Source of the DNA: Fragilaria crotonensis
Taxonomy: Eukaryota; Bacillariophyta; Fragilariophyceae; Fragilariales; Fragilariaceae
Reading direction: 5' to 3'
Length of the DNA stretch: 64,000 nucleotides
Assembly: GCA_022925895.1 (NCBI GenBank)
Contig: JAKSYS010000135.1
Coordinates: 43,980-107,979, forward strand
The notes under the pieces were generated by a model. It searched no databases and was not told where the DNA came from. It saw only the letters and a list, made by a program, of their open reading frames with translations. Within the stretch, counting starts at the first letter, position 1. Every line of letters starts with the position of its first letter. Positions 41,255 through 51,288 of the stretch are shown in pieces. The position numbers were made by a program, and so were the translations under genes.

Positions 41255-41482
41255 ATGCCGCAGTTTGATATACTAACATTAAGTTCTCAAATTTTTAGTT
41301 TATTAATAAGTTTATATTTGTTCTATTATTTTAATATCACGAATACGATCTTATATTACACTGAAATTAAAAAATATAGAACTAAGAAATTAGTGAAAAA
41401 TAATATAACCATTGAAAACACACATACAAGTTTAAGTAATAATTTTTGGTTGCTTAAAAGTAGTTATAAAACGTTTTTGTAG
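41255..41482 (+). CDS. atp8: ATP synthase subunit 8
   Basis: Small Fo membrane subunit. 75 residues: the family start MPQFDILTLSSQIFSLL, one hydrophobic helix to about residue 28, then a lysine-rich tail. The MPQFD start and length identify Atp8 (YMF19). Located between trnL and trnA. Confidence 0.9.
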   Translation: MPQFDILTLSSQIFSLLISLYLFYYFNITNTILYYTEIKKYRTKKLVKNNITIENTHTSLSNNFWLLKSSYKTFL

Positions 41483-41495
41483 TTATTACTTTAAA

Positions 41496-41568
41496 GGGGA
41501 TATAACTCAATTGGTAGAGTGTATGCTTTGCAAGCATAAAGTTATCGGTTCAAATCCGATTATCTCCA
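41496..41568 (+). tRNA. trnA: tRNA-Ala (UGC)
   Basis: Acceptor GGGGATA/TATCTCC, D-stem ACTC/GAGT, anticodon stem ATGCT/CATAA region with loop TTGCAAG (anticodon TGC), T-arm ATCGG TTCAAAT CCGAT. Confidence 0.93.
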
Positions 41569-41578
41569 TTCAATAAAA

Positions 41579-41650
41579 CTCTTCAGGCTGGATTTGAACC
41601 AACGACCTGGTGGTTAACAGCCACACGCTCTACCTCTGAGCTACTGAAGA
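41579..41650 (-). tRNA. trnN: tRNA-Asn (GUU)
   Basis: Acceptor TCTTCAG/CTGAAGA, D-stem GCTC/GAGC, anticodon loop TGTTAAC (anticodon GTT), T-arm with TTCAAAT. Confidence 0.93.
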
Positions 41651-41670
41651 ATGTTATTAACACAAGAACT

Positions 41671-42344
41671 TTACCGGCAATATCTTAATAAAAAGTAGAT
41701 ATTAGGGAAAAATGGAAATAAATTAGAGAGACTTTTAAGTTCTATTTTTCCATTAAGAATGATTTCAAAAGTTTTATAATTAATACTTAAATATTTCGGA
41801 GGTAAAGGCCATATGAACGCGATACGTGTATTGGCAATTATCAAAGGTATCACTTTATCATTAATTTCTATTAAATCTCCTTGTTTTAAAGTAAAAGATT
41901 TATTTGTAATTGTATTACCGTTGACTTTAATATGTTTATGTATTATTAATTGTTGAGCATTTCTAACACTCGGTACAAAATGTGATCTATATAAAATAAC
42001 ATCTAATCTTTTTCAATTAAACTTAAAAATGAAAGATTAAGATTTACATATTTGTTCAACATTTTTTTGTTTTGTACTATCAAATTTACCTGTTTTTTCA
42101 AGTAATTTTTAAGAAAATTACCGTAAAAAAACTGGTTCTTTTTATTATGTAATACTGATTTATATCGCCGTTTAAATGGGTTATGAAACTTAGGCAAATA
42201 GTATCTGTCTAAATCGTAAGCCCTAAAATTTTTTTCGAGTATTTCGTTGACGATCTATAAATGCAATTAATTTCTCCCATTTTTTTTTAAATTTTAAATA
42301 ATATAAACGCCTTCGAAATTGTACATTTGTTCTTAATGCTATAA
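41671..42344 (-). CDS. rps4: Ribosomal protein S4 (two frameshifts)
   Basis: Primary 16S-binding protein. Three frame segments give a complete S4: the N-terminal part (QFRRRLYYLKF, KWEKLIAFIDRQRNT), a middle part (YYLPKFHNPFKRRYKSVLH) and the S4 RNA-binding domain (RLDVILYRSHFV, SVRNAQQLIIHKHIKVNG). Frames change at an A7 run (42229-42235; A6 needed) and an A5 run (42009-42013; A6 needed). The start is unclear: no ATG follows the last in-frame stop, and the coding sequence seems to begin at or near an ATA that overlaps the rps2 stop. Confidence 0.82.
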
Positions 42345-42983
42345 ATTTTTATACAAGGGTTTATGCCTTCGATTTTTTACTTTATACATTTTTAACTTTT
42401 CGGTATTTAATCCTACGATTCTTTTTAATATTGGCGTTAAGAGTAATGAAAAAAAATTTCTCTTTAATTTCGCAAAATTTGTTAACTCACCAGGTATATG
42501 ATAAAAACTACTTTCAGTCATCTTCATTTCATCTGTTGTTAAAATTACCATAGGGATTTTCCATTTTAATGATTCTTTTTTTAATAAGGGTAAAAGTAAT
42601 TTTGAATTGACTACTACAATTAAATTGAACTCTTTTTTTAGTAAAATTTGATTTTTAGCCAGTTCTAAATACCCATAAGTTCTAAATTTATTTGTAAACA
42701 AATTTCTAGTATGATAAGAGTCAGGTAAGAATGAATGTTTAGTTTTTTTTAATTTATGTTTATATTGATTTTGAATTTTTTGAGGAATACCTATAAAAAG
42801 TATTTTTTTTTTTATTTTGTTGATATAACTAATAATATATAAAGCTTTTTTAAAAAAAATACTGAGTTGATCAATTTTTCTTTTTAAATTAAATTGCTCT
42901 GAATATTTTTGAAGTATTTTTAATTTAATTAATTCAAATTTTAGGAATTTTGAGCTTAAATTATATGATTTTTTTAATTTCAT
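42339..42983 (-). CDS. rps2: Ribosomal protein S2
   Basis: 214 residues. S2 signatures KILFIGIP, then GYLELAKNQILLKKEFNLIVVVN and the IPMVILTTDE motif. The PGxLTNF-like segment appears as PGELTNF late in the sequence (circularly displaced relative to bacterial S2, where it comes earlier), so part of the fold is divergent. Start overlaps the rpl6 stop by one base. Confidence 0.85.
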   Translation of the reverse strand: MKLKKSYNLSSKFLKFELIKLKILQKYSEQFNLKRKIDQLSIFFKKALYIISYINKIKKKILFIGIPQKIQNQYKHKLKKTKHSFLPDSYHTRNLFTNKFRTYGYLELAKNQILLKKEFNLIVVVNSKLLLPLLKKESLKWKIPMVILTTDEMKMTESSFYHIPGELTNFAKLKRNFFSLLLTPILKRIVGLNTEKLKMYKVKNRRHKPLYKNL

Positions 42984-43555
42984 TAGACTTTTTTTCCTTC
43001 TTTCAACCTAATTTTTTCGTTTTCATATAAAATACCTTTCCCTTTATAAGGCTCTGGAAATTTATATAAACGAATAGTTGCTGCTGCTTGAGTAACAAAA
43101 TAATAAGAAGTACCAAATATATAGATATATATATATTTAAAAGGAGTTACTTTTACTGTATTTGGTATTTTATAAAATATAGAATGGCTAAATCCTAATT
43201 TAAACTGTAAAAGTTGTCCTTCGTATTTAGCAACAGGAAAAACTTTATAACCTACGCCTATAAATCTTATTTTTTTATACAATACTACTGAAATCTCTAA
43301 TATAATCTGTTTTAAATATGCCACAGTAGTTCCACACAATGCTCGCAGTGTTTTTTTTCTATTATCCGAAAGATTTTCACTTTGTATTTTCGTTACGTAT
43401 ATATAATTACTTTTGTCTGTTAAAAAAAGTTTAAGTTTTAATTTTAGAATTTTTCGTCCTAAAGGACCTATTAATACTATGAAGTTTTGTTCTGTATAAT
43501 ATATTGTTTTAATATCTTTAGGTATTTTAACACTAAATTTTTTAGAAAATTTCAT
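42983..43555 (-). CDS. rpl6: Ribosomal protein L6
   Basis: 190 residues with two L6 repeats: IVLIGPLGRKILKL near the start, TLRALCGTTVAYL and the RFIGVGYKVFPVA loop in the middle, and the C-terminal IRLYKFPEPYKGKGILYENE with the conserved P-x-PYKGKGI-Y. Intact. Sits between rps8 and rps2 as in spc-derived clusters. Confidence 0.94.
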   Translation of the reverse strand: MKFSKKFSVKIPKDIKTIYYTEQNFIVLIGPLGRKILKLKLKLFLTDKSNYIYVTKIQSENLSDNRKKTLRALCGTTVAYLKQIILEISVVLYKKIRFIGVGYKVFPVAKYEGQLLQFKLGFSHSIFYKIPNTVKVTPFKYIYIYIFGTSYYFVTQAAATIRLYKFPEPYKGKGILYENEKIRLKEGKKV

Positions 43556-43566
43556 TTTAATCCTGT

Positions 43567-43949
43567 TTATTTTATAATAAGAAAAGGCTCTCCACCAAGT
43601 TTTAACTTTTTACAACTATTTAAAGTCTTTAATCCTTTATGCGTCGATATAACTAAAAATGTTTTACTCGAATCGATTTTCCAAATCTGTTTTAAAGAAT
43701 AATAAACTCTAAAACCTGGTTTTGATATTGGTTTTAGTGTTTGAATGACCGGCTTCTTATTATTGTATTTTAAAAAAATTCTTAATTTAGTAGTATCTTC
43801 ATTTTCTACTTTATAACCTAAAATAAAACCTTCATCCCATAAAACATTTAAAATATATTCGCAAATTTTTTTTTTTTGTGTCACAAAAGCTTTTTTGCTA
43901 ACTGTCCGTTTTGAATATTAGCAAACATATTCCATAATAGATTTTTCAT
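43567..43949 (-). CDS. rps8: Ribosomal protein S8 (one frameshift)
   Basis: Small-subunit platform protein. The N-terminus from ATG at 43949 (MKNLLWNMFANIQNGQLAKK) runs into TGA. One more A in the A6 run at about 43891-43896 joins it to the 105-codon frame beginning near 43884 (ILNVLWDEGFILGY, KPVIQTLKPISKPG, TFLVISTHKGL). The C-terminal S8 end GGEPFLIIK is normal. Corrected length about 127 residues. Confidence 0.88.
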
Positions 43950-43954
43950 ATTTG

Positions 43955-44027
43955 TGTCTAAAGACAGATTCGAACTACCGACACAAGGATTTTCAGTCCT
44001 TTGCTCTACCTGCTGAGCTATTTAGAC
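43955..44027 (-). tRNA. trnF: tRNA-Phe (GAA)
   Basis: Acceptor GTCTAAA/TTTAGAC, D-stem GCTC/GAGC, anticodon stem AAGGA/TCCTT with loop CTGAAAA (anticodon GAA). Confidence 0.94.
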
Positions 44028-44031
44028 TGTT

Positions 44032-44544
44032 TTAAAAACAGGATTTTCCATACAAACCTAGATATATTAAATATAATTTAATTTGTTCAACTCTACTAAA
44101 AGCACTATAAGTCTTCCTCTTTTTTTTTAATTTCAAACTTTTTCTCTTTTTTTTTTTAGAAACAATTCTAATTTTTTTTGATTTTAAATTATAACTAGAG
44201 ATATCTTTTTTTGATATAGAATTAATTATAAATTTTAATTTTATTTCTATGTCCGAAAAAGATATTGTTTTTATTTTTTTTAAAATAATTAAAATCTTTA
44301 ATATTTGCTGTGATTTTATATTCACATATTTTACAAATAAATTGTACTCGAATTGTTCTTGCGCACTTTTATTTACATGAGGTGATCTCAAAATCGTAAA
44401 TACTTTTTTAAACCTTTTATGCTGAAAAACTTTTAAAATTTTATTTAATTTTAACTCTTCAGTCTTGGTTAAAGTTTTGAAAATACGTAAAAAAGATTTT
44501 AAAGAATTATAATTTTTTGATCTTATCGCTATATTTAAATACAT
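44032..44544 (-). CDS. rps10: Ribosomal protein S10
   Basis: 170 residues. The N-terminal half carries the S10 pattern: IRSKNYNSLKSFL at the start and KVFTILRSPHVNKSAQEQFE, the conserved RSPH-x-(D/N)K motif, at about residues 48-67. The C-terminal half is a lysine-rich extension not found in bacterial S10 (about 103 residues). Located between trnF and atp6. Confidence 0.85.
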   Translation of the reverse strand: MYLNIAIRSKNYNSLKSFLRIFKTLTKTEELKLNKILKVFQHKRFKKVFTILRSPHVNKSAQEQFEYNLFVKYVNIKSQQILKILIILKKIKTISFSDIEIKLKFIINSISKKDISSYNLKSKKIRIVSKKKKRKSLKLKKKRKTYSAFSRVEQIKLYLIYLGLYGKSCF

Positions 44545-44565
44545 ACGTCTTTTAAATTACGATAA

Positions 44566-45336
44566 TTAATGTAAATGAACACTATCATTTAGATAGATAC
44601 ACGTTAAAATTGTAAAAACATATGCTTGTATTAATGCGACACAGAGCTCTAAACCCATTAAAATAACTAATAAAAATAGAGGAACTAAATGAATCATTGC
44701 TACTAGATCTTCCAGTAATAACATACTCCAAGCGAAACCTACAATAACTTTTAAAAGAGTGTGACCTGCCATTAAATTAATAAATAATCGAACCCCTAAA
44801 CTTACAGGTTTTGCTATATAAGAAACAAACTCTATTGGAACTAATACTAGTGCTAATGCTATTGTTGAATTTGCTGGAATTATAAGGGATAACATTTTTA
44901 AACTATGCTTTTTAAATCCAATAACATTTATACCAATAAAAATAGAAAAAGAAAGAGTAAAAGTAACAATAATATGGCTTGTAACCGTAAAACTATAAGG
45001 AATTAAACCGATTAGATTATTAAAAATAATAAAAATAAAGATCATAGATATATAAGGAAAATATTTTTCACCTTCAATATTAACATTATCAAACAATAAT
45101 TGAGAAACTACGTCATAAAGAGTTTCTACACAAACTTGCCAACTATTAGGTATTAAAAAAAAAGCTGTTTGATTTGTTATATTTTGTTTTATACTAAAAT
45201 AGTAAACAATACTAATAAAAAAACCTAATGTTAAAATATTAATAACTAAAAAATTGGTAACAGATAAGTCTAGCCCTAAAAAAACTAAAGGTAACAACTT
45301 GATAATTTGAAATTGCTCTAACGGTGTTAATAACAT
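44566..45336 (-). CDS. atp6: ATP synthase subunit a (subunit 6)
   Basis: Fo proton-channel subunit. 256 residues, about six helices. FPYISMIFIFIIFNNLIGLIP matches the family helix 2-3 region, and GVRLFINLMAGHTLLKV holds the essential arginine in helix 5. LELCVALIQAYVFTIL is the last helix. Intact with ATG start. Confidence 0.96.
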   Translation of the reverse strand: MLLTPLEQFQIIKLLPLVFLGLDLSVTNFLVINILTLGFFISIVYYFSIKQNITNQTAFFLIPNSWQVCVETLYDVVSQLLFDNVNIEGEKYFPYISMIFIFIIFNNLIGLIPYSFTVTSHIIVTFTLSFSIFIGINVIGFKKHSLKMLSLIIPANSTIALALVLVPIEFVSYIAKPVSLGVRLFINLMAGHTLLKVIVGFAWSMLLLEDLVAMIHLVPLFLLVILMGLELCVALIQAYVFTILTCIYLNDSVHLH

Positions 45337-45436
45337 ATAAAAGTATATTTACTTTTTCATTAAAAATTATTATATGTGAATGATAATCTCAAAAACAAAG
45401 TTGTTTTAAGAAGATTACCGTAAAAGTTTTAATTTT

Positions 45437-48400
45437 TTATTGTTTTTGTTTTTTTAGTAGACCAAATTCGAGCAATTTAGTCTCAATAAAACCTACAACA
45501 GGAATCAAAAAAATAAAGAATAAAAAATAATAGGCAGTTGCTAATTGACCAATAAGAATATAAGTATTTTTAATAGGTTTTTGGCCTACCCAAGTTAAAA
45601 TAATAAAATCAGTGACTAATAACCAATAACATATTTTAAAGATAGGTCTGTAATTAGTACTTTTTATTTTTGATGTGTTTGTAAATGGTATAATAAATAA
45701 TACTAACAAAGCCCCTACCATAGCAGATACACCACCTACTTTATCAGGAATTGACCTTAGAATCGCATAAAAGATAGGGTAAGAAACCAGAACCTTGCTT
45801 TCAATAATAAATAGTATTAAAAGAAGATAAGCAAGGCTACCCAATAACTCCCTCCGAACTCAGCGTGCAACTTTCACTGCACTGAGCTCTCCACCAAAAT
45901 CTATCTTGCTTTTCGTAGTGACTTATTTTTATCAAAAGTCCCACTATGTATATCTTTGTGACATTTTATACAGACAGGTACCTGTTTTCTCCCCAATTTC
46001 GACATGATTCTATGAATAGGAGTTTTAGTTTTAATGGTGTTAGACAATTTTTTCACATGATGTATTTCAAGATTATTTGTTGCACCACAGCCTACACAAG
46101 GTCCTTGCATCAAATTTTGAGTTCGTATTACCCACTTAAGAATTTTAAGAGGATCACTTTTAGTCGTAATTTTATAATTTTTAATATTACTTTTAAAGTT
46201 ATCCGGTATTGATAACTTTAACTTTGTCGTTGGCTCTTCAAGATTTTTGCCAAACTTTTTAAAAACTTTTTTACGACTGTCAAGTTTGAGCTTTCTTCCT
46301 AAGGTTATTGCACAAGAATGACGTAATACTAAACCTATAAGCTTATGGAATATGTTAAAATTATTTACATGTGAATAATAATTTAAGTAACCATTAATCA
46401 TCCAGTTATAACGATATAAAATTTCAGCATGGTTATAATTAAGCCAATGCGTTACTGCATTTATTAGCCACTTACCATTTTTTTCTACTAGAATGTTTTC
46501 TTCAATAAGTTGTTCTTTAAGTTTACGATAGGGAGCATCAATGTATATGCTCACATGCGAAACTCTTTTTTTAACATTACCTTTTGCGAAAAACGATTCT
46601 TTTGGTGTTGGTGAATAAATGTCATAACCTAAAAACTGCACTTTTTCTTTACCCGCGTGTTTGATTCTTGTCTTTTCGGGCGATAGTTCTAGATCTAGTT
46701 TTTCTTTTAAAAAGATTTCGATTTCGTCTCGAATTCTTTGTGTATCTTTTTTTGAACCCCAAATACCAAGTAACCAGTCATCAGCATAGCGTACGTAATA
46801 CAGCTTTAGGCCTGTTCTTATTGTTGATTTAATATTCTGGAGCTCTTTATAACCCTTTTTTTTATCAATTCCTCTTTTAGAACGCAACCTAGACTTCACA
46901 CTAATATATTCGGGATTTGGCTCACTAGTTTTTTCAGTATCAAGTTCTTTTTTTAGTTTATCTATATACATATCAAAGCAATGTAAATAAATGTTACTTA
47001 AAATAGGACTAATTATACTACCTTGTGGTATACCAATTGTCGTTTTTTGATACTGATTATCTATCACTACTCCTGCTCTAAGGAACTTCCACAATAAATC
47101 AATAATTTGTTGATCTTTAATCTGCCGATTTATTATTTCCATCAGTTTATTATGGTTAATTGTATCAAAGTAATTTACAATATCTCCTTCTATAAACCAA
47201 CTGACACCTTTCCACTTTCTAATATTTTTGCATGTAGTGTGTGCCCCTCTTTTTGGTCGATATCCATGACTTCGATCACTAAACGTTTTTTCAAAGACTG
47301 CTTCTAATAAATATAACAAAGCATATTGGACTATCCGATCCTCAATTACAGGTATGCCTAAAGGACGCGTCTTTCCATTAGTTTTAGGTATAAAAACCTT
47401 TTTTGTTGGTTTTGGCTTATAGATTTCTTGCTTTAATTTATTCGCTAAATCCATAAAATATTGATCGTTAATTCGCAAGTCATTTAAATTCTTTTCATCT
47501 ACTCCAGGAGTCATAGATGCTGGATTTGACTTAAGTTTTACATAACCTGCTTTTAATACTTGGGGATCACATATAATGCGATATACATCTTTTGATGGGT
47601 TAAGTTGCCCATCCGCAATATCTTTAAGAAGATCAAAACCACTTTTCATAGCTAAGTTCTTTTTATCAGACGATTTTAGCTGTTTTCCTTCACTAGCAAA
47701 ATTTCTAGTTACTATGAAAACTCTGTTACCATAGGAATTGCTTCCCTTAGGCAATCTCAAATTCTTTAACTCACTGCCGCCTAAAAGTTTCATAGAGAAA
47801 ACTTTCGTAAACTTAGCATATTGATTTCTGCCACTATTTGTGGAAAGCATCACAGCAACTCTATTACAAGATCTCTTACCAGTATCTCGCAACGCTGTGA
47901 ACCAAGGTTTATTCCAACCCTTGATGGACGGTACAATTTCCTGCTTCTCAAAACTTAAATATACATATTTACAATAACTCGATACACGTCTTAGACTATG
48001 TTGGATAAGTCCGGGTATACCTTTACCGACATGCTGCACTCCCCTATTCTTTCGAACTAATGATCTATTACTAGACTCGGATAAGTCGGTTGTTTTAATG
48101 GTTATTAGAGTAAACCATGTTGAACGGCTAATTCAACTAGCAATGAGTAAATTAGATGACGCACGTAAAAAATACCATTCAGGCACTATATGCGCTGGTG
48201 TGTGCATTGGGTCAGCAGGAATATAATTGTCTGGATGACCCAATGTATTGGGGAAAAAGTAAACAAAAACAGCAAAAATGAAGACGAATACAAAAAAAGC
48301 GTATAAATCTTTAACGAAAAAATAAGGATAAAATGAAATTTTATCGCCACCGCTTTCAGCACCCAACGGATTTGTTGAACCATCTTTGTGTAATAAAGCT

Positions 48401-49089
48401 AAGTGAATGATTGTTAAACCAGCTATTACAAAAGGTAAAAAAAAATGTATACTAAAAAATCTATTTAAAGTAGCATTATTTACCGTAAATCCTCCCCATA
48501 GCCAATCGACAATAGTTTGTCCTATTACAGGGAGAGCTGTAACTAAACTTGTAATAACAGTAGCGCCCCAAAAACTCATTTGACCCCAGGGTAACACATA
48601 ACCCATAAAAGCTGTCGCCATCATTAAAATAAAGATTAAAACACCACTGCACCATAATAATTGTCTAGGGTGCATGTAAGAACCATAATATAAGCCGCGG
48701 AAAATGTGGCAATACACTACAATAAAAAACATAGATGCACCATTAGCATGAATATAACGAATTAACCAACCATGATTAACATCTCTCATAATATGCTCTA
48801 CACTGCTAAATGCTAAGTCTATATGGGGTGTGTAATGCATTGCTAAAAAAATACCTGATATCATTTGAATAATTAAACATATACCTGCTGATGAACCAAA
48901 ACTCCAAGCATAAGTTAAATTTATGGGAGTCGGATAGTGAATAATATGATTGTCTAAAAAAGCTAGTATAAAATTTTTACACCATCGAAAGGTTTGTAAA
49001 AAAGAAATACCAAGACTGTATAAATTTAGAAAAATATTTGGAGCAGAGACTTTTGTAAATTTACTATAAATATTTGAATGTATTGTCAC
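45437..49089 (-). CDS. cob: Cytochrome b, two exons
   Basis: Core of complex III with haems bL and bH. Exon 1 is 48165 to about 49089 and exon 2 is 45437-45777. Exon 1 has [20 protein letters not shown], the [17 protein letters not shown] and [13 protein letters not shown] motifs with haem histidines; exon 2 continues [16 protein letters not shown]. The start is uncertain: the frame is open to 49113 but no ATG precedes the conserved region. GTG at 49089 or an ATA or other codon nearer to RWCKNF could serve. Upstream sequence overlaps a tRNA-like element. The frame closes 100 bases before atp6. Confidence 0.92.
45778..48164 (-). mobile_element. Group II intron of cob
   Basis: Starts GTGCGTC after PEWYFL and ends near ...TTTCTTAC/C. 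Donor and acceptor share TTAC, so the cut can be placed one base apart without changing the protein. Domain V is the GAGCTCAGTGCAGTG...GCACGCTGAGTTC hairpin at about 45848-45893. The long domain VI stem CCTTGCTT/AAGCAAGG lies between it and exon 2. Carries an intact RT ORF. Confidence 0.9.
45901..48039 (-). CDS. cob intron reverse transcriptase/maturase/HNH protein
   Basis: Intact 712-residue intron-encoded protein. RT motifs: [48 protein letters not shown] (N in place of the usual K/S), [14 protein letters not shown] and YADD at residues 418-421. Thumb: [42 protein letters not shown]. No frame break. The first 130 residues translate intron domain I and may not be conserved. Confidence 0.92.
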   Translation of the reverse strand: MQHVGKGIPGLIQHSLRRVSSYCKYVYLSFEKQEIVPSIKGWNKPWFTALRDTGKRSCNRVAVMLSTNSGRNQYAKFTKVFSMKLLGGSELKNLRLPKGSNSYGNRVFIVTRNFASEGKQLKSSDKKNLAMKSGFDLLKDIADGQLNPSKDVYRIICDPQVLKAGYVKLKSNPASMTPGVDEKNLNDLRINDQYFMDLANKLKQEIYKPKPTKKVFIPKTNGKTRPLGIPVIEDRIVQYALLYLLEAVFEKTFSDRSHGYRPKRGAHTTCKNIRKWKGVSWFIEGDIVNYFDTINHNKLMEIINRQIKDQQIIDLLWKFLRAGVVIDNQYQKTTIGIPQGSIISPILSNIYLHCFDMYIDKLKKELDTEKTSEPNPEYISVKSRLRSKRGIDKKKGYKELQNIKSTIRTGLKLYYVRYADDWLLGIWGSKKDTQRIRDEIEIFLKEKLDLELSPEKTRIKHAGKEKVQFLGYDIYSPTPKESFFAKGNVKKRVSHVSIYIDAPYRKLKEQLIEENILVEKNGKWLINAVTHWLNYNHAEILYRYNWMINGYLNYYSHVNNFNIFHKLIGLVLRHSCAITLGRKLKLDSRKKVFKKFGKNLEEPTTKLKLSIPDNFKSNIKNYKITTKSDPLKILKWVIRTQNLMQGPCVGCGATNNLEIHHVKKLSNTIKTKTPIHRIMSKLGRKQVPVCIKCHKDIHSGTFDKNKSLRKAR

Positions 49090-49152
49090 AAAGTAATCTT
49101 GGAATTGAACCAAGAAATCTAAATATTATTTGCAAGAAATAGCCTTTTACTT
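49090..49152 (-). pseudogene. tRNA-like element lacking a D-arm, upstream of cob
   Basis: A convincing T-arm (CTTGG TTCAATT CCAAG) and a 6-of-7 acceptor match (AAGTAAA/ATTACTT) enclose only 29 nt where about 39 are expected. TATTT/AAATA forms a hairpin around CTTGC, but no regular D-arm or 7-nt anticodon loop is visible, so no identity is assigned. It could be a truncated tRNA, a tRNA with sequence errors, or a t-element that cuts the rps13-cob transcript. Confidence 0.45.
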
Positions 49153-49166
49153 CTAAACTTCAAAAG

Positions 49167-49514
49167 TTAATTTTTAATTTTACGTGCCGTTCTTCCATTT
49201 GTATGCGTTCTTTGTCCTCTTACAGGTAAACCTTTAATTTTTCTGAGTCCTCTGTAAGATTTTATAAAAACTAAATTTTTTATGATTAAGTTTTTTGCCT
49301 TTTTTAAATCACTAGTAATTAATATTTCTGAATTTTCTACCAAAATTAATAGTTTTTTAATCTGCTCTTCAGACAGATTCTTAACTTTTAAATTTTCTGA
49401 AAACCCAAGGGTTTTACATATATTAAAGGCACGACTTTTACCTATACCATATATTTTTTAAAGCAAAAAAATTGATTTATTTTCGTGTAAGTTAGTTTCT
49501 AATAAGTAAACCAT
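49167..49514 (-). CDS. rps13: Ribosomal protein S13 (frame broken near codon 19)
   Basis: Small-subunit head protein. From ATG at 49514: MVYLLETNLHENKSIF, then TAA at codon 19. The same frame goes on KIYGIGKSRAFNICK, NLSEEQIKKL, SYRGLRKIKGLPVRGQRTHTN and GRTARKIKN to TAA at 49167. The interruption lies within a T7 run followed by an A6 run (about 49455-49472). Small length changes in both would restore the conserved FFALKxIYGIG motif. Corrected length about 116 residues, normal for the family. Confidence 0.88.
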
Positions 49515-49515
49515 T

Positions 49516-50984
49516 TTAAAAATAAAGCAATTCTGTTAATAAATTTACACTCATATGAATTGAATTTAAGAAAATATCAGGTATTAAACCCATAATAAAT
49601 GTACCTAATATTAGAGGAACAAATACTACAAACTCTCTTTTATTTAAATCTAAAAAACTATTAAAATATTGAGTTTTAGATTACCATAAGCTATACGATT
49701 AAACAACCATAAAGAGTAACAACCCCTATAATCATACTGCTGGCACCTATAAAACTAACACTTGTATTGGTTTTAAAAGACCCTGCTAAAATTAAAAATT
49801 CACCTACAAAGCTGCTTGTGCCAGGAAGCCCTATGTTTGCCAAAGTAAAAAAAAGAAATATGATAACATATAGAGGCATAACATGTACTAAACCACCATA
49901 ATATTTAACCATTCTGGTACCATGCCTATCATACACAACACCTATTATTAAAAATAAAGCACTAGCAACGAATCCGTGACTTAAGCTTTGTAAAATAGCA
50001 CCTTCAAGACCTATAGTATTAAAACTAAAAATACCTAACATAACTAAATTCATGTGAGCAATTGACGTATAAGCAATAATTCGTTTAAAATCCGTTTGAC
50101 GAATTGCAGTAAATGACGGATAAACAATTCCTATTACAGCCATGGTATAAACTAGAGGAGAAAAATAAAAAGATGCTTCAGGAAATAATGGTAATGAGAA
50201 TCTTAAAAAACCATAAGTACCAAGTTTAAGTAAAACACCTGCTAATATTACAGAACCTGCAGTAGGAGCTTCTACATGGGCTTCAGGTAACCATAAGTGT
50301 ACAGGAACCATAGGTACTTTAGCCGCAAATGAAAGGAAAAACGTGAACCAAAGTAACTGTTGTTCAAACAATGAAAAAGTAAATGTTAACAATATTTCGT
50401 AATCCGTGGTGCCTGATTGAAGATATATATACAAAATTGATAGCAACATTAGAATAGAACCGGTTAACGTGTATAGAAAAAAAAAGTAAGCTGCACGAAT
50501 TTTTCGTTCTCTTGAACCCCATACACCTATTATTAAAAACATTGGAATTAAAACGCTTTCAAAAAGATATAAAACATTAATAAATCTAATACGCAGAACA
50601 CTCCTATTAAAAAAAATTCCATTACTAGAAAAGAAATTAAATACTCTTTTAAATTAAGTTTAACGGTTTCCCAACTAATTAACAAGCATAAAGCAATTAA
50701 TAATGTAGTTAACAAAACAAAAAATAAAGAAATACCATCTATTCCTAAATTTAAATTAACATTTAATAAATGTAACCAAGAGTTTTTTGTTACAAATTGA
50801 AAAGTTCCTACTGTTGGTTTAAAAATTATTGTCATATAAAAGATAATAGAAAAGTAATGCATGAAGTTCTAAAACTTATTATTTTAAGTGAATTTAAATC
50901 AGAAGACAGGGTATTTAATAACTGGAAAACGCCAAATAAAGGCAACATAAGTAAATAAATCAATAAATTTTTTAAGCTAAACAT
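49516..50984 (-). CDS. nad4: NADH dehydrogenase subunit 4 (four frameshifts)
   Basis: Antiporter-like proton-pumping subunit of complex I. From ATG at 50984 (MFSLKNLLIYLLMLPLFG) the conserved parts appear in successive frames: NLNLGIDGISLFFVLLTT, then WGSRERKIRAAYFFFLYTL, LPEAHVEAPTAGSVILAGVLLKLGTYG, IAYTSIAHMNLVMLG, LPGTSSFVGEFLILAG, SLWLFNRIAYGN and a normal C-terminus ending at 49516. Frame changes fall near 50835-50860, at a T5 run near 50563 (T6 needed), a G4 run near 49723 (G5 needed) and an A4 run near 49672 (A5 needed). Apart from these the protein is complete. Confidence 0.88.
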
Positions 50985-50995
50985 TTTTATATAAA

Positions 50996-51069
50996 CACAT
51001 TTTATAGGATTTGAACCTATGACCGTCAACTTAGAAGGCTGTTGCTCTATCCAACTGAGCTAAAAATGT
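50996..51069 (-). tRNA. trnR: tRNA-Arg (UCU)
   Basis: Acceptor ACATTTT/AAAATGT, D-stem GCTC/GAGC, anticodon loop CTTCTAA (anticodon TCT), T-arm ATAGG TTCAAAT CCTAT. Twelve bases upstream of nad4. Confidence 0.92.
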
Positions 51070-51288
51070 TTTATATTATGAATAGCAAACTCATTTTATA
51101 CGTTACCAAGTAAAGCATTGTAGGATTTACAAAAGAAAATAAAAAAGTAAAACAAAAGAACAACAATAACAACTTTTCTGGAAGTTATTGGGAAGTACAA
51201 TTACCCACTATGCAAGGTTCAAAAATAAAATTTTCACAATTCTTAAATAAAAAACGTAGATACTATACTGAACATTAAAATAAAAATG
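51070..51288. other. Intergenic region between trnR and nad2
   Basis: About 220 bases, A-rich on the plus strand with one less biased patch near 51180-51220. No ORF, tRNA or repeat that I can recognise. Confidence 0.5.

Noticed and set aside
51180-51225. Possible 5S rRNA in the trnR-nad2 gap
   Set aside because: The less A+T-rich patch lacks the conserved 5S loop sequences on either strand, so no call is made.
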